Source: Brienomyrus brachyistius
Lineage: Eukaryota; Chordata; Actinopteri; Osteoglossiformes; Mormyridae
Direction of reading: 5' to 3'
DNA length: 64,000 nt
Assembly (NCBI RefSeq): GCF_023856365.1
Contig: NC_064538.1
Location: forward strand, 6,766,435 to 6,830,434
Position 1 is the first letter of the stretch. Every line of letters begins with the position of its first letter. Made by a program: the position numbers and the translations under genes. The notes under the pieces are model-generated. The model saw nothing but the letters and a program-made list of their open reading frames with translations. It ran no database searches and was not told the DNA's origin. This document shows, piece by piece, positions 52,459 through 64,000 of this stretch.

Positions 52459-52858
52459 ATGGTTTCGATATTAAATAAAAAAATCCCAGCACTGTTTCTT
52501 GCGTGGAGCTGCTGTGTCCTGGCCGAAACAGTCTTCATGAACTTCACTTTAGACAATGAAGTGCACTCGAGTTTCATCCACCGACGCTTGAAGAGCCAGG
52601 AGCGCCGGGAGATGCAGCGTGAGATCCTCTCCATACTGGGGCTGCCGCACCGACCACGGCCTCACCTTCACGGCAAGAACAATGCAGCACCGATGTTCAT
52701 GCTGGACCTGTACAATGCCATGTCCACGGAAGGAGGCGAGGACGGCTACTCATACCCTTACAAACCTGTCTTCACAACCCAAGGGCCACCTGTCGCGACG
52801 CTGCAGGACAGCAACTTCCTTAACGATGCCGATATGGTCATGAGCTTCGTCAACTTAG
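52459..52858 (+). CDS. bmp7: Bone morphogenetic protein 7, exon 1 (rest beyond window)
   Basis: BMP7 is a secreted TGF-beta-family ligand, made as a prodomain plus mature dimer; it acts in dorsoventral patterning, kidney and skeleton. The ATG at 52459 starts a signal peptide: KK followed by a hydrophobic run ([14 protein letters not shown]). Next comes the prodomain: [46 protein letters not shown] and [11 protein letters not shown]. The exon is 400 nt and ends at G|GTATTG (phase 1), the same point as exon 1 in human BMP7 (...FVNLV). The upstream in-frame codons to 52420 contain no ATG. Residues such as [16 protein letters not shown] fit BMP7 and not BMP5 or BMP6. Zebrafish has bmp7a and bmp7b; which one this is cannot be told from exon 1 alone. 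Confidence 0.95.
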
Positions 52859-55800
52859 GTATTGTTCCAGACAAGCGTCTTACATTATTGTATTGTAATT
52901 CTGCATAATAACAGACGCGCGAGGGTTAGTGCTTTAACACAAATATGATAGAAAATGGATGGATGCATGGATAGACGATTGAGAATGACTAACGAGATAT
53001 TTCGCAAATTTCTTGGAGAAATTACGCACAGGCGACAATCTTCTGGTTTGTATTTGTAAATCTTTTGCATGCCAAGCAGTATAATATAATTCAAGTGAAA
53101 ATTAGAAAAAATAATCACTGCGCAGTTTTCAGTTTGTATATGCACTGTTTTATTACTTTTCATGACAAGTGCTTCAAAAGCAGAACATACAGGTCGACAA
53201 ATTACCTACGGGCATATGTTCTATGGCGTTAATAGGAGACGAATTATTATCCGAATGTTTCTCTTACTTGTTGCACAGTGAAAATATAAGACTTTATCAT
53301 TCTTATTGCAAGCTAATTTATTTACAGGTACTATGACGTTATCTTAGGAAAAACATCCTAAGATCCTAGTTTAAAACCTTTCACTCAGACTTTTAACGCC
53401 GTAATATTTATACTATGACATAATTTAGTCGTTACCATAGTTCCCTTGCATATCAGCACGGCGCTAATTTTCAGGTATTTGACCCGATGAGTACCGAAAC
53501 CAACAATCTGTGTGGGGTGGCCGGGAGAGGACATGAGTGCAATTTGTTAATACTGGTATTAACCTATTACGTGGCACGCGTGTTTGCAGTGTTCCATATC
53601 AGCTCAGTTGGAGACAACGTCAATACCACACAGACAGCTGTACTGCCCTTAATGTTTCCATCATTTACAATGAATATCTAAAATTCACTCATAACACTGT
53701 GTGTAATCATTGGCCCTGGTATTATTATTTGCAGTGTTAATTATTACCAGATGCGTCACTTTGCCTTTGTACGGCGTAGCGAACGGTTTTGATATTCTGC
53801 ATGTCATTTTCTGTGATGTATGACGTTATTTCTTGGAACAGGGTCACTTATTGGAACTTATGACTGAATGTTTTTCAAGTGAAAGTTTTAATCAAAATTC
53901 ACATTTATTAATGAACGCTGGTCCAGTGGTTGTGGTTGTTATGTAATTGGTTTATTCACCTTTGGGTATTAGGTGGTCTTTCTCTATAAAACAGACATAA
54001 CCGGGTGTAGAATCCATATTTTAAGTATTATTCTTATGGTGCCTCATAAATATACAGTATTTTGTTATGTGGCAAAATCTGCCAAAATTCCAAGGGAACA
54101 TGAGACACATTGATAAATATAAAATAAATATTGTCTTGCTACATCCCATGTAGTCTGGAAAGAATAATTCTTGGTGTATTTGGCAGCGAAATGGGAGGTG
54201 ACACTATTTCTTTTTCTGAAATTTGTAATTACAGTGAACGTTTCTAGGTGGTGACTTTTTTTAGCCTTTGACTGACACAGTTGCGCTTGACCACAAAGCT
54301 TGAACAGGCTCCCAATTCCCCAGTAAAAAGTGCTTAACAAGGATACTGGGACTTCCGGTTCCACTGGGACATTTCTTTGCTCGTGTATGTTCCATAATTT
54401 ACAGTGTGAGCTTAATGAACAGCTCCAGTAATAGATGTTTCTAAACATTTGGAAGAACTTTATGAACAATGATTGAGCTTATTTAAAAGAAAGCTCATTG
54501 TAGACTGCTTTGCAAGTGCTCGATAAATTGTGACCCCAGTACACTTTTTTTAACATTCTACTGTTTTAAATTTTACAATTTAATCATGTTTACTAAACAT
54601 TGAAAAAACTATGATTATATTTTTTTGGCAAATGACCATGATGTGATATAATTTTCAGATATAATTGTATTAGTTTTATTCATTTTCTGCTGAAAAACTA
54701 TCTGGCCATATAAAACATCTTTATTACATTTATCAACATCAGTAACCAAATGGTAGTACGCATTCATATATATTTCGCAAGCAACATTACAATCTTGATT
54801 TCTTTATCTTATTTATGAGTCAATCATTTTGTCAATTAATAAGAATAAAAATGAGCATATTTTATGCTAAGTTAGTCATTTTACAACACTATGTAATAAC
54901 CAATTAGAGGTAACTGTTGGCTTCTAAAATGTGCGAAAAGCCCTATTGGTTCAGCAGTTCTCTGCATGTGATCCATATTCACTGTGTACTCCTATGTGGC
55001 AGTGAAGTGGGAAGACTTGGATTATTATAGCGTTGCCCTAAATCCTGCCCTTGATTGCTCGCCACAGTCGTCAGTGCATCGTGGTGAAACATCTGACATG
55101 TGACCAGTGGGAATGGGTGTTCCTCCTACTTCAACTGATTCCTATAAGTGAGCCTCCGCTCGGCACTATAATCCGACACAGGTGGTCAGCTTGTTGCTGC
55201 ACGGCCTTATGTTTGAGGCACTTCAGTTCCTCACTGGTCTGTAGCGAGCATAGACACTAAGGGGATGCTACACCAGCTGAGAGCACCTTCTTACACAGCT
55301 GTTTAGTCTGCTAACTCGGGTTGAAATCTCATAATGGGCTGCGGGATACATGCAAGTTGTGCATCAGCTCTGAGTCACTCAGTTGACTGACATTTGTAAA
55401 GTATCCGAATTGTGTCAGTAAACATAATCAGTTGCATGTTATTATTAGTATATGTGTTCTTGAATGAGAATGTAAGCACAGTGATTGAGAGGTTCTACTA
55501 ATCCCATCCCATACCAAGTGGGAAGGTATGTGGTTCTGTGGTTTAGACCCAGTTGCTCCAGGAACTGACTGACCCCAATTTCTCGATTGTATGTCACTCT
55601 GTCGCTAAACAAATCAACATAAACAGGACAGTTGGCATCAGCTGTGAAAGCCCCTCGCCCTCCACCATTCCTATGTGTATTCTTTTTTACAACCTAAACC
55701 TCCCCCCCACCTCGTTTCCAAGGGACCATGTTCAGACACATTCAGGAAGCTTGGACAGCACCAGCCTTATGACATTTCGAGGAAGCGCTGCGCTTTTGTT

Positions 55801-57690
55801 TCGCGTTTGACGGCCCTCTTTTCCTTCCGGCTGCAGGGCAAAGGTACAATTGTGTTGAGGGTTCGGTTGGAAGGCAAATGAGGGAGAGAGACGGGGGTGA
55901 AACAATGGCGAGAGGTTGAATTAGGAGGGGGAGTGTAGGGTGTTGTCGCCCTTCGTGGAATCTGCCGCCGCGCTCATGAGGCACCAGGGCTCCCCAGTCT
56001 CCTCTGAGTGGCAGACCCAGCTCCCTCCGCACCTCCTCACTATAATCTTGGCTAACTCTTTGATTTGATCCCAGTGGTCTCTGGCGCATCAGCCCACAGA
56101 CACACTGAATTAAGGCATTTCCCCTCAACAAACCACAGCTTCCAGAGAGCGCTGCCTGTTGGTTTGGAACAGATCCGACACACGCACTGAAGTCATTCCC
56201 TGCCCAGTGGCTTTGCCCGGCAGTTTCAGGGTAGCAGCCGGGTGACTTACCAGTCTGTTATTTGTTATTTCCCCTACAATGGAAGTTGATGTATGGCTCA
56301 GGTTTTATTGCTATGATTTTATCCCGCTAACAGTCTTATCAAATAGGGTTAGTCACAGCTTCCCCTTCTGTCATTTTACGCGTGTGTGTGGATCAGCCTT
56401 CCCCTGGAAAGGCTGTGGAGCTCCGCGAATGGTCCCGCAGTGCCAGTCCTCAAGCATCTGCATGTGATCTGCTGTTACCATCCGTGATAGCTCCCTCGGC
56501 CTGTAATATCCCTGATTCAAATCAGCTGGCCCAGACTCTGTCTCAGGAGGGATGCCATCTTAAGAAGTACTTAGCTGTGGCAGGAATTTGAATGATATAG
56601 CGTATAAAAGGTGCGTTGTTACTTTTAATTCGCAGCAGATGTAAAAGGAAAACTCAGTGAAACGATCAACTTCTGGTCACTTCTGTGAGTACCTTCTTAT
56701 TTTGTGTGTGTGTGTATGTGTGTGTGTTGGTGCGCGTGCTCGCACATGTATGTTTTCCCTTTAGAAATGTTGACAGCAAATGGTTGGGTTTACCTAGCAT
56801 ACCTGAGAGGCTGCTAGCAAACAGAGGCAGTGAGTCATACATAAACAATAGGTAATTGCTGTGGCGGTTTTTATTGTGGGGTTGCGAGACGCTGTGCAAC
56901 CTGCCTCTGGACACATGCCACTCAGCCCACAGCCATTTCCCCCGCTTTATAATGCGTGTTAACAGGCAAGTAATTGGCCTCTCAAAAAGGATCTTTTTGG
57001 AAAATTTGTTTGGATTTCCTGGCACTGTCACAAACACACCCCGTAGCTCAGTGTCTTTACGGGGCATTAGTCATGCTTTAGATTTTACCGTTGAGCAACT
57101 GTGCTGGACACAAAAGGACGTCTGATAGAAAATGGGCAAAGGTAGAGGCTGTGAGGTGTGGTTGTGATGGCAACAATTGTGGGGAAGTGAAGGGGGTGGG
57201 GGTTGGTGAAACTCTGCAGGTGCCCCAGACAGATGCAGTTTCCCCGGTCCCGGAGTGGGCAGCCCGCCTGCGCAGCTGCAGTTTGCTGCAGACGCACTCC
57301 CTCAAAGAAGCAGCCTCACATTCCAGCCCTCTGAAGCTTGCTCGTTGGACCCTGCACGTTTTTAATACAGACGCCCCTGGTCTTCTGTGGGCCAAAGCAG
57401 CTGCAGGGATATTTTATCACTTTGGATCCATCAGTTCCCACCCTGTGTGCGGCAAAGTAAAATCTGTTTTTCTTCTAAGATTGTTGAACGACCTCAGCAT
57501 GCATTAGAGGCGCCATCTGTGGCCGGTGGTCTTAGCAAGGATAACTCGGGGGGGCACGCGAGAACCCCGAAATGTGAAAAATCCACATGAGGAGTTTGCT
57601 GGTCTGTCATCAAAGAAAAGGATTTTTTTTTCTCTTTCAAATGAGCTATTTCTCAATATTTATTTGAGTACAAAACCGAATCTTCTACAC

Positions 57691-57837
57691 TAGTGTTTCC
57701 CAATCCGGTCCTCGGGGACTTGCAGACAGTCCACGTTTTTGCTCCCTCGAAAAATGTGGACTATCTGGCAGGGAGGTGGGAGGGCGCGAAAATATGGACC
57801 GTCTGTGGGTCCCCAAGGACCGGATTGGAAAACACTG
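57691..57837. mobile_element. hAT-type MITE (family B), copy 2, with perfect target duplication
   Basis: It starts tagtgtttcccaatccggtc and ends with the inverse ggaccggattggaaaacactg-like sequence. It is flanked on both sides by an identical 8-mer, ttctacac (57683-57690 and 57838-57845), the length made by hAT transposases. It is 147 bp, same family as 37741-37880. Confidence 0.92.
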
Positions 57838-60774
57838 TTCTACACCTCATGGTCCGAAAGTACTTTTAAGGTCGTGTATTTAAATGAATTTTGAATGCGT
57901 GTCTTTGCTGTTCACGCCCCATTTCCATATTATATTTGGCATTAGTTGTATATATCGAACATAGCTTTTCTTTTCATTCTCTTCATTTAATCTTGTTATA
58001 AAATATGGTAAAACCATGCTTCTCGTGTATGCCTTGCTAATTTTCCCGTGTAAATAAAAAAGAACATCCTGGCCTAGATTTGTACCCATGGGTATTCTGT
58101 TACAGTCTTGTTTTGCGGTGCAAATGATATGAACTGCAAAGAAAGAAATCTTGGCAGGTTAGCAAAGAGGCGCTTTGGAATGTGAAGACTTCATTTCCAA
58201 TTATCCAGTGTTGTTGTGATTTTTATTCTCCCAGCAGAATTCTTAAAGAATATGAAAATGTAGAAACATTACATAATTGATGCAAAATCTTGCCGAATGG
58301 TTCCCAGACTACACTCTCAGTGTGATTTCTGGGTGAGTGTCATTCGTGAAACGCCTGATCACAAACAAGAAAAACCTCAACGTAGGATTCATGTATGCTC
58401 AAAGCACATATGGTCTCTCCACTGTTATTTTATGTAGCTAATTTTCATTTCATTTTTATGTAAAGCTGACTATCTGTCACAGGACTTGATAGTGGGGCAG
58501 TGGGAATGTTCCTTAAGGTAAGGCAGGTTCACGAAGTTATTTGTCAGGTGGTGCCTCTGACGTGGGATTTTGCACAACAGTCAGTCTAGCAGTAAATGGC
58601 ATGTGTGGCACTGTAATTGGGGCAGCTGGAACCTCCTTGCCTTGAGCCTGGGTGAAATGGTCAGACATGTCTAGTAGACATAGCTTTAGGGAGGATGATG
58701 AAAAGAAGACACTGCGCTGTTGGGTAAACGTACTGACCTGGTGACTGGCTAAGATGCTATTTGTCAGAAGCGGATGAGACACAGCGCCCAGCTGGCAGTG
58801 AGAGGGGTTGCGGCTGGTGCTCAGTATGACTGCCGTGTTGAGGAGTGGGAAGGCAAAAAAAAAAATGCATAATCAAGGTGTTGGTCTTGTTTCACTTAAC
58901 GTGGGCTCAGAACTAATTTCAGGGCTGTGTACTGTGGGTCTCAGTTTCAGGGCACGCATAAACTCTGGGGAATGACGTATTCTGTAGATCCTGTTGTACC
59001 TTAAATGACCTTTTATAATCAGTATCTCTTGTATCTAAAATTGAGTGTCTCTTGGGCGTCCATCAGCTCCATGTTCAGACAACAAACCATATAAAGACAT
59101 TTAATCTTTAAATGTATGTTGATTAACATTCCACTTAATTCTGTTTCAGGTTTATCTAGGTTGAGGGGTAACAACCAGAAGTGTTGTGGTAGGAATATGC
59201 GAGTATATATGGTGTATAGCCACCTTTAAAAAAAATTATTTACCATATACCCACCTAAAAATAATCAAAAATGCAGAAATCAGTCTGGGGAGAAGTATGT
59301 ATATGCGATTTTACATTGGTAACACTGGTAACAGGCATGTATATGTATGGGGATCACCTATTCCGCTTCCTTGATTAGGGTTTGATAAAGAGGACCTGCG
59401 GCTGGCATTGCATTGGCTGCGATGTTAGCAGGGCGGCGAGCTTGACACTGACTTGCCTCACGTGCTTTAAGAGAACTGCCTGGTAATTACGTACAGGGTG
59501 GTTTTTCATGGAAGTAATGACTCAGCAGACTGTTCTTTACTTAGGCTACAGAAATGATGCATTTAGATTAGAACACTCTGGAGGAATGAACTGAATTGGC
59601 GATGCTTCGCCATATGTGATGAAAAAAGTCCGGTTAGAGACCCAGAACCTTCCCCCGAGACCGGTCCGCCGACCTTCCCTTAGATTGGTCCACCGATACT
59701 CCTGGAGTTCAACGGCAGCCATATTGTTGGATACTTTTGATTTCATGTTGATACCTAGAACTCCGAATGAGGCAGACAATAAGCTTCATGCCAAAAGCAT
59801 AATAATTTAACGGCCACAATGTAAAGTGTAACTGTGAGCAGAAGGGAGTATATTAGCTACTTCATTAAATAACCCACAGTTATGTGTACAGTTATATGTA
59901 GCATGTACATTATATGTACCATTTATACTGACCTGAGTTCAGGGAAAATATTTGCTTCGAAACTGTGAAGTGTGACGGAGTCTGTAATAATGGAGAGTCT
60001 TGATGAGCTGAAAGGCCAAGCGGCAGGGTGTGGCCACCAGTACAGCTAAATTAGGAAAATTCTGGGGAAAAAAACAACAGTTCAACCCAGCAGCAGCAGA
60101 GAACATAGACCTGGTCATCAAATGTTCCTCCTGATTTAAACCACTTCCCAATATCAGTGTCTTGCTGGCCTATTAAGCTAATGTAGTCAAACCGTCTCCC
60201 GAGTAAGCAGTTAACGATGGCTTCATGTACTTATGTTTTACACATTTCTTCTGTCTTTCCCTAATTGTCCAGTTTTCATCAACTGCAATAATTTAAAAAA
60301 CCTACCACCAGACTGGGGGGTTGAGTGGAAGTAGCTTTACTTTATAGATGCAAAGCAGCACCTTAGAAATTTTAAAGCCGTTGGAGACCTATTTGTGGTC
60401 CAGGACTCCAGTCAACAAAATTGATAGTCATCTGCTGACGAACAGTTACTACTTCATTAAACACGAGTGACTCCAAGAATTTAATTGTGGTGAGACAAAT
60501 GACTGGTTGGATGTAATGTGCAATTAATTGTGCTTTGTTAGTGTTCCTTGAGACAACATGCCCTGCAAGGTGTTAATAATACAAGTAAATAATACAAATG
60601 CATCATTAGAGGATGATGTCATTGACTTCAGCCCCTGGGCAGGAAATCTCAAATTTGGTAATGGTTCCATTGTGGGAGGCCACCCGTTGCTTGGAGATGT
60701 TCCTTTCCACGGGACAAATACGTTGGGAGTAGCAGTGAAAGAGTGTGAATTGTGCCCGACGGACAGCTTTATGC

Positions 60775-60845
60775 TTGAAGACACTGATGGAAAAGCTTTC
60801 GAAGCGGGTGGGTTTACAAAGCGAACTGACTTATAGGAATGCAAG
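60775..60845. repeat. Repeated ~70-bp fragment, copy 1
   Basis: ttgaagacactgatggaaaa ... gtgggtttacaaagcgaact. It sits inside a stretch (60524-60889) open on both strands. A second copy lies 807 bp downstream. Confidence 0.8.
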
Positions 60846-61581
60846 AGGTCCTCAGGGGTTACTCTGCAAACACAGGAAAGTTGATTCATACGGCTTCCTC
60901 GTGAGTGTTAAGAGGTTGGGGATGTGGTGCCGAATTTAAAATTGTTTCCACTCAGAGCCTGAGGACTGCCCTGCTCTATAATTCCCAAAAACCGCAAGCA
61001 AGACGTCTTGATTCCACCACTGTAGCCTAACTCCGCCTTCTCACTGACCAGTGGCTTTATTTGCACTCGTTCCAGAGTGGCTGTGAGCCCCTCCGCTGTA
61101 ACGCCACGGTTGTTTTTTAAGGAAAGCGCACTGGGGAGAGAGGGGGGGAAAGTGCGGTGTTCTCCCTGCAGGGAAGCGGAAACAAGAGGCTGGGGTGTGT
61201 GGGTGCCACGGCTCTGGACAGACACTCGTGCTAATGTGTTGTGTCACCTGCCTGGTGAGCAAGGTGTTGGGGGAGAGTCTTAGCGCTTCGGCCTGGGGGC
61301 CTATCAGGAAGAGCCCGGTCCCCTCACAGCAGAGGTCGCCCCACCAGGACAGAGGCGATTAGCATGCCCTCATCATTATTTCCTGAGCTGCTTAGCCTAG
61401 CATTGTGTCTGCATCCCTTTGGGGGGGGGAGTTTGTGTGTCTTCAGTCAGTTTATAAATCAGGCAGCTGCAGTCGCTCCACTGCCCATATTTCAAGGTCC
61501 AGTAAGATATCTCTTTGAATGTGGTTTATAGATAGATGGATAGATGAATGTATGGATGATGCTTAGTAAATTTATGACAGA

Positions 61582-61652
61582 TTGAAGATACTGATGGAAA
61601 AGTTTTTGAACTGGGTGGGTTTAGAAAGCGAACTGACTTTTAGAAATACAAT
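61582..61652. repeat. Repeated ~70-bp fragment, copy 2
   Basis: ttgaagatactgatggaaaa ... gtgggtttagaaagcgaact, same orientation as copy 1, with about 10 differences. The sequence either side does not match copy 1 on reading. Confidence 0.8.
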
Positions 61653-64000
61653 TCGGATTATAGCTTTTGTTAAACAAAAAAAAAAAAATGGAATCAAGAG
61701 CCCATTAGCGTAGAAGTTACTGGCTGCTGACTTTCAAGTAAGATTGGGTCTGTCTATATATATATATATATATATACAGTAGCTGTAGTAGTGAGTGTTT
61801 CTAATCAGACTTCAGAGACTAATCTTAATGAGCAGTCTTTTGACTGATGTGATGTTCATACTCATTTAGATGATTTACATAGTAAACAGTGGTGCGCGTC
61901 TCTGGTGTGAATGAACCATATTAGCTTTCATGTTTCCTGGGGAGGGGTGGAAGAACCATGTAACCTCGCCGTGAGCCTCTACAGCTGTGCCGAGAAATGC
62001 CAGTTTACAAGATATGTAAATATGTCGAAATGGCAGCACCTTTGCTATGTGGACGGTGGCCCAGAGGGGCCGTGCTGAAGCTGCAGGAGACAACATTAAA
62101 ACAAGGGGGGGTTTGCAGTGGGCACAGTGGCGGACCTGAGTCACCTAAGGGTAAACATTCGGATTTGGTAGGAGCTGAAGTTAAAATGCGCCTTGATATC
62201 GATGACAGCTCAGTGACAACGGTTGAAGCGCAAGGCGGTGTTTCAGAATTGGTTCCACCTCATTTGGAGGCCAGACCTGCACTGAGATGAGGGCCGCTAG
62301 GAGAGCGATGGAAGGCCGAAAGCGAACAGGGTTGCAAATGCCGCGGCTTGCGTTTCTCCTGGCGACTGTTTAAGACCTGTGCTCTCTCCGAAATGTTTAT
62401 TTAGCGCATGTAGGGCGACCACGATGATGGCTGCTCGCTTCCTCTCAGAGGAAGCAATAAACGTAGCCATTTGTGTTTAACTGCGCCTCTGCCTAGCTCC
62501 TAATTACTGCCATACTCTGTTAATGGGATTCAGCCGGGAGAGGGGCACAGGGGGAGTGGATGCAAAGAAAGGAATGGCGTGGGGAGGGGGGGGGCAGATG
62601 AGGTTTAAGATGACTGGGGTCATATGTTGGGGGGATGGGTTGGTAGGGTATGAAAAATGAATGGACGAGGTTAGAAAATGGCAAAATGCATTAAGTGGAT
62701 AAGTTGGTTGTGTTTAGCTTAATCTGCAGGCCGCGTAAGATGTAGTCCCCATATGTGCACATGTGACGTGAACTCCAAGGACCTCGGAGAAATAAAGGCT
62801 GTGCTCTGCCACACTTCGGTGATGAGGGTGGAGGGGGCACTTTAGTCGGGGGGGGCAGACTCAGGGAACAGCTGAGCAGTGCTGCGCAGGGAGGGAGGGA
62901 AGGAAAGGGTTACCAGGAGACTCACAGCTGCGGCCAGCTGTTCTCTGAAGTCCAGATAAAGCGCTTTTAATGTGAAGGGGCGGATTGGGAGATTAAGGGG
63001 CCTAATGCTCCCTGCGCTGCGAGAGCAGGTCTGTGTTCCTCCGCCACAGTCTGCACCTGCACTGGACTGGGTAGGATGCGGAGCCCGGGAGAGAGAGCAC
63101 ACTTACTGCGGACGAGGGGGATCCAGGCACAGGGTGCTGCTGGCTACCAACACGGGGCCAAGGCTCCCTGTTCCAGCGTAGGCTCAGCATCCTCATTCGC
63201 AGGACTTATTTACAGCATATATGGCCTAGTTGATCACACTTCAGGAAGAAGGAACAAGTGTGAGCCAGCGAGATGCAGATCTCCCATCTGTGGCCAATCA
63301 GGGCGAGCTCTCACGTACGCGCAAACCATGTGGCTAAAGCCAGACACTAGTTAAAAAAAAAGTAAAAAGAAAAACACCGCTTGCATTTCCTGTGTTGATT
63401 TAACGCGTTGCGGTCGCATGACAAAATGAACGTGAAAGTGTACCTGCTAAAACTGGAAAACGCACGGAAATTAGTGTAAGGAACACAGATGATTTCATTT
63501 AGTTGAGATCTGAATGAATAAGGAGTGGCGTGCATGTTTGGAAACCTTTAAACACATTCCAGGAAGTATCTTTAGTAAAGTGGGATAGAGACTGTGACAG
63601 CTTGGTGGACGTCATCCATAAAACACTATCAGGGAAATGGAACAGCACTTGTGTTTTTCCATCTGCGAGTTGGGGAGGGACTGTTTGATCTACATGCCGA
63701 ATGAGTAGTAAAACTCAGCTGTTTACTTTGATGTTCGGGAAGCATGTTAAGGATGGGCTAATGATTTCAGAAAAAAAGACTGAACTCCCACCATGAATCT
63801 GGATTTTTGTTTGAATAAAATTTCTAAAACTACAAAAAAAAAAGAGCTTATTGTCCTTTGGCTGAAGGGATTCGGAAAAATTCCTCCAGAAGTCACTGAA
63901 CGCTGCTTGTTGAGGCATTTAAGAGGCCGATGAGTCTTGACAGTGGCCGTGGCAGTGTGATTGTAGCAAGTGTCTAATAGGGACCTTGATGAAATGAAGA

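Larger units (their letters stand above)
52859..64000 (+). other. bmp7 intron 1 (continues past the window)
   Basis: No exon 2 (expected to start EHDKEFFH-like and contain FRFDLSKIPEGE-like sequence) appears in any frame. Contents: a hAT MITE (57691-57837), a repeated 70-bp fragment (60775-60845 and 61582-61652), a short TA run at about 61757-61777 and a GC-richer stretch at about 62.3-63.3 kb. BMP7 intron 1 is very long in other vertebrates. Confidence 0.75.

Noticed and set aside
52459..52858. BMP5 or BMP6 as the identity of the exon
   Set aside because: The prodomain reads [19 protein letters not shown] and RPHLHGK, as in BMP7; BMP5 and BMP6 differ here, and the spo11/rbm38 neighbours also point to BMP7.

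Overview
This is animal nuclear DNA, almost certainly from a teleost or other ray-finned fish. The genes are split by many GT-AG introns, the proteins read as vertebrate orthologues, and the non-coding DNA is full of fish-type repeats: tRNA-derived SINEs, fold-back MITEs, long CA/TA microsatellites, and copies of the 'ccatccatccattttcc / cgcttatcc' dispersed repeat. The species cannot be named from the sequence. There is no operon, CRISPR array or prokaryotic feature.

Layout, left to right. (1) 98-2046, minus: the first two coding exons of uqcrc1 (complex III core protein 1); the rest lies off the left edge. (2) 4071-~10400, minus: ttll3, a cilia/axoneme tubulin glycylase, with ten coding exons resolved. 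A GC-rich stretch near 12.24-12.37 kb with a perfect RFX X-box is its likely promoter. (3) ~12.4-22.7 kb: a gene-poor interval of microsatellites, a SINE and fold-back elements. (4) 23784-34796, minus: rbm38, an RNA-binding protein, complete in four exons, with a CCAAT/GC/TATA promoter near 35.1-35.2 kb. (5) 39335-~43963, minus: spo11, the meiotic double-strand-break enzyme, in thirteen exons including a 37-nt micro-exon; its catalytic and Toprim residues are present but no start codon was found. (6) 44-52.4 kb: intergenic, with a decayed Tc1-like transposase fragment and a palindromic minisatellite. (7) 52459-52858, plus: exon 1 of bmp7, followed by more than 11 kb of intron 1 to the window end.

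The order rbm38(-)-spo11(-)-bmp7(+) is the mirror image of human 20q13.31 (BMP7-SPO11-RAE1-RBM38), except that rae1, which lies between SPO11 and RBM38 in human, is not seen in the 4.5 kb between them here. In human, UQCRC1 and TTLL3 are on chromosome 3p, so a fish synteny junction lies between about 12 and 23 kb. The genes are unrelated in function (respiration, ciliary tubulin modification, mRNA regulation, meiotic recombination, BMP signalling); they are neighbours by inheritance.

Exon boundaries were derived by hand from reading frame, GT/AG signals, phase agreement and remembered family sequence; no alignment was run. No wholly new biological system was found. The most useful leads are the ttll3 X-box, the missing rae1, the spo11 micro-exon and unresolved start, a nested hairpin just upstream of bmp7, the palindromic minisatellite, and several MITEs with intact ends.
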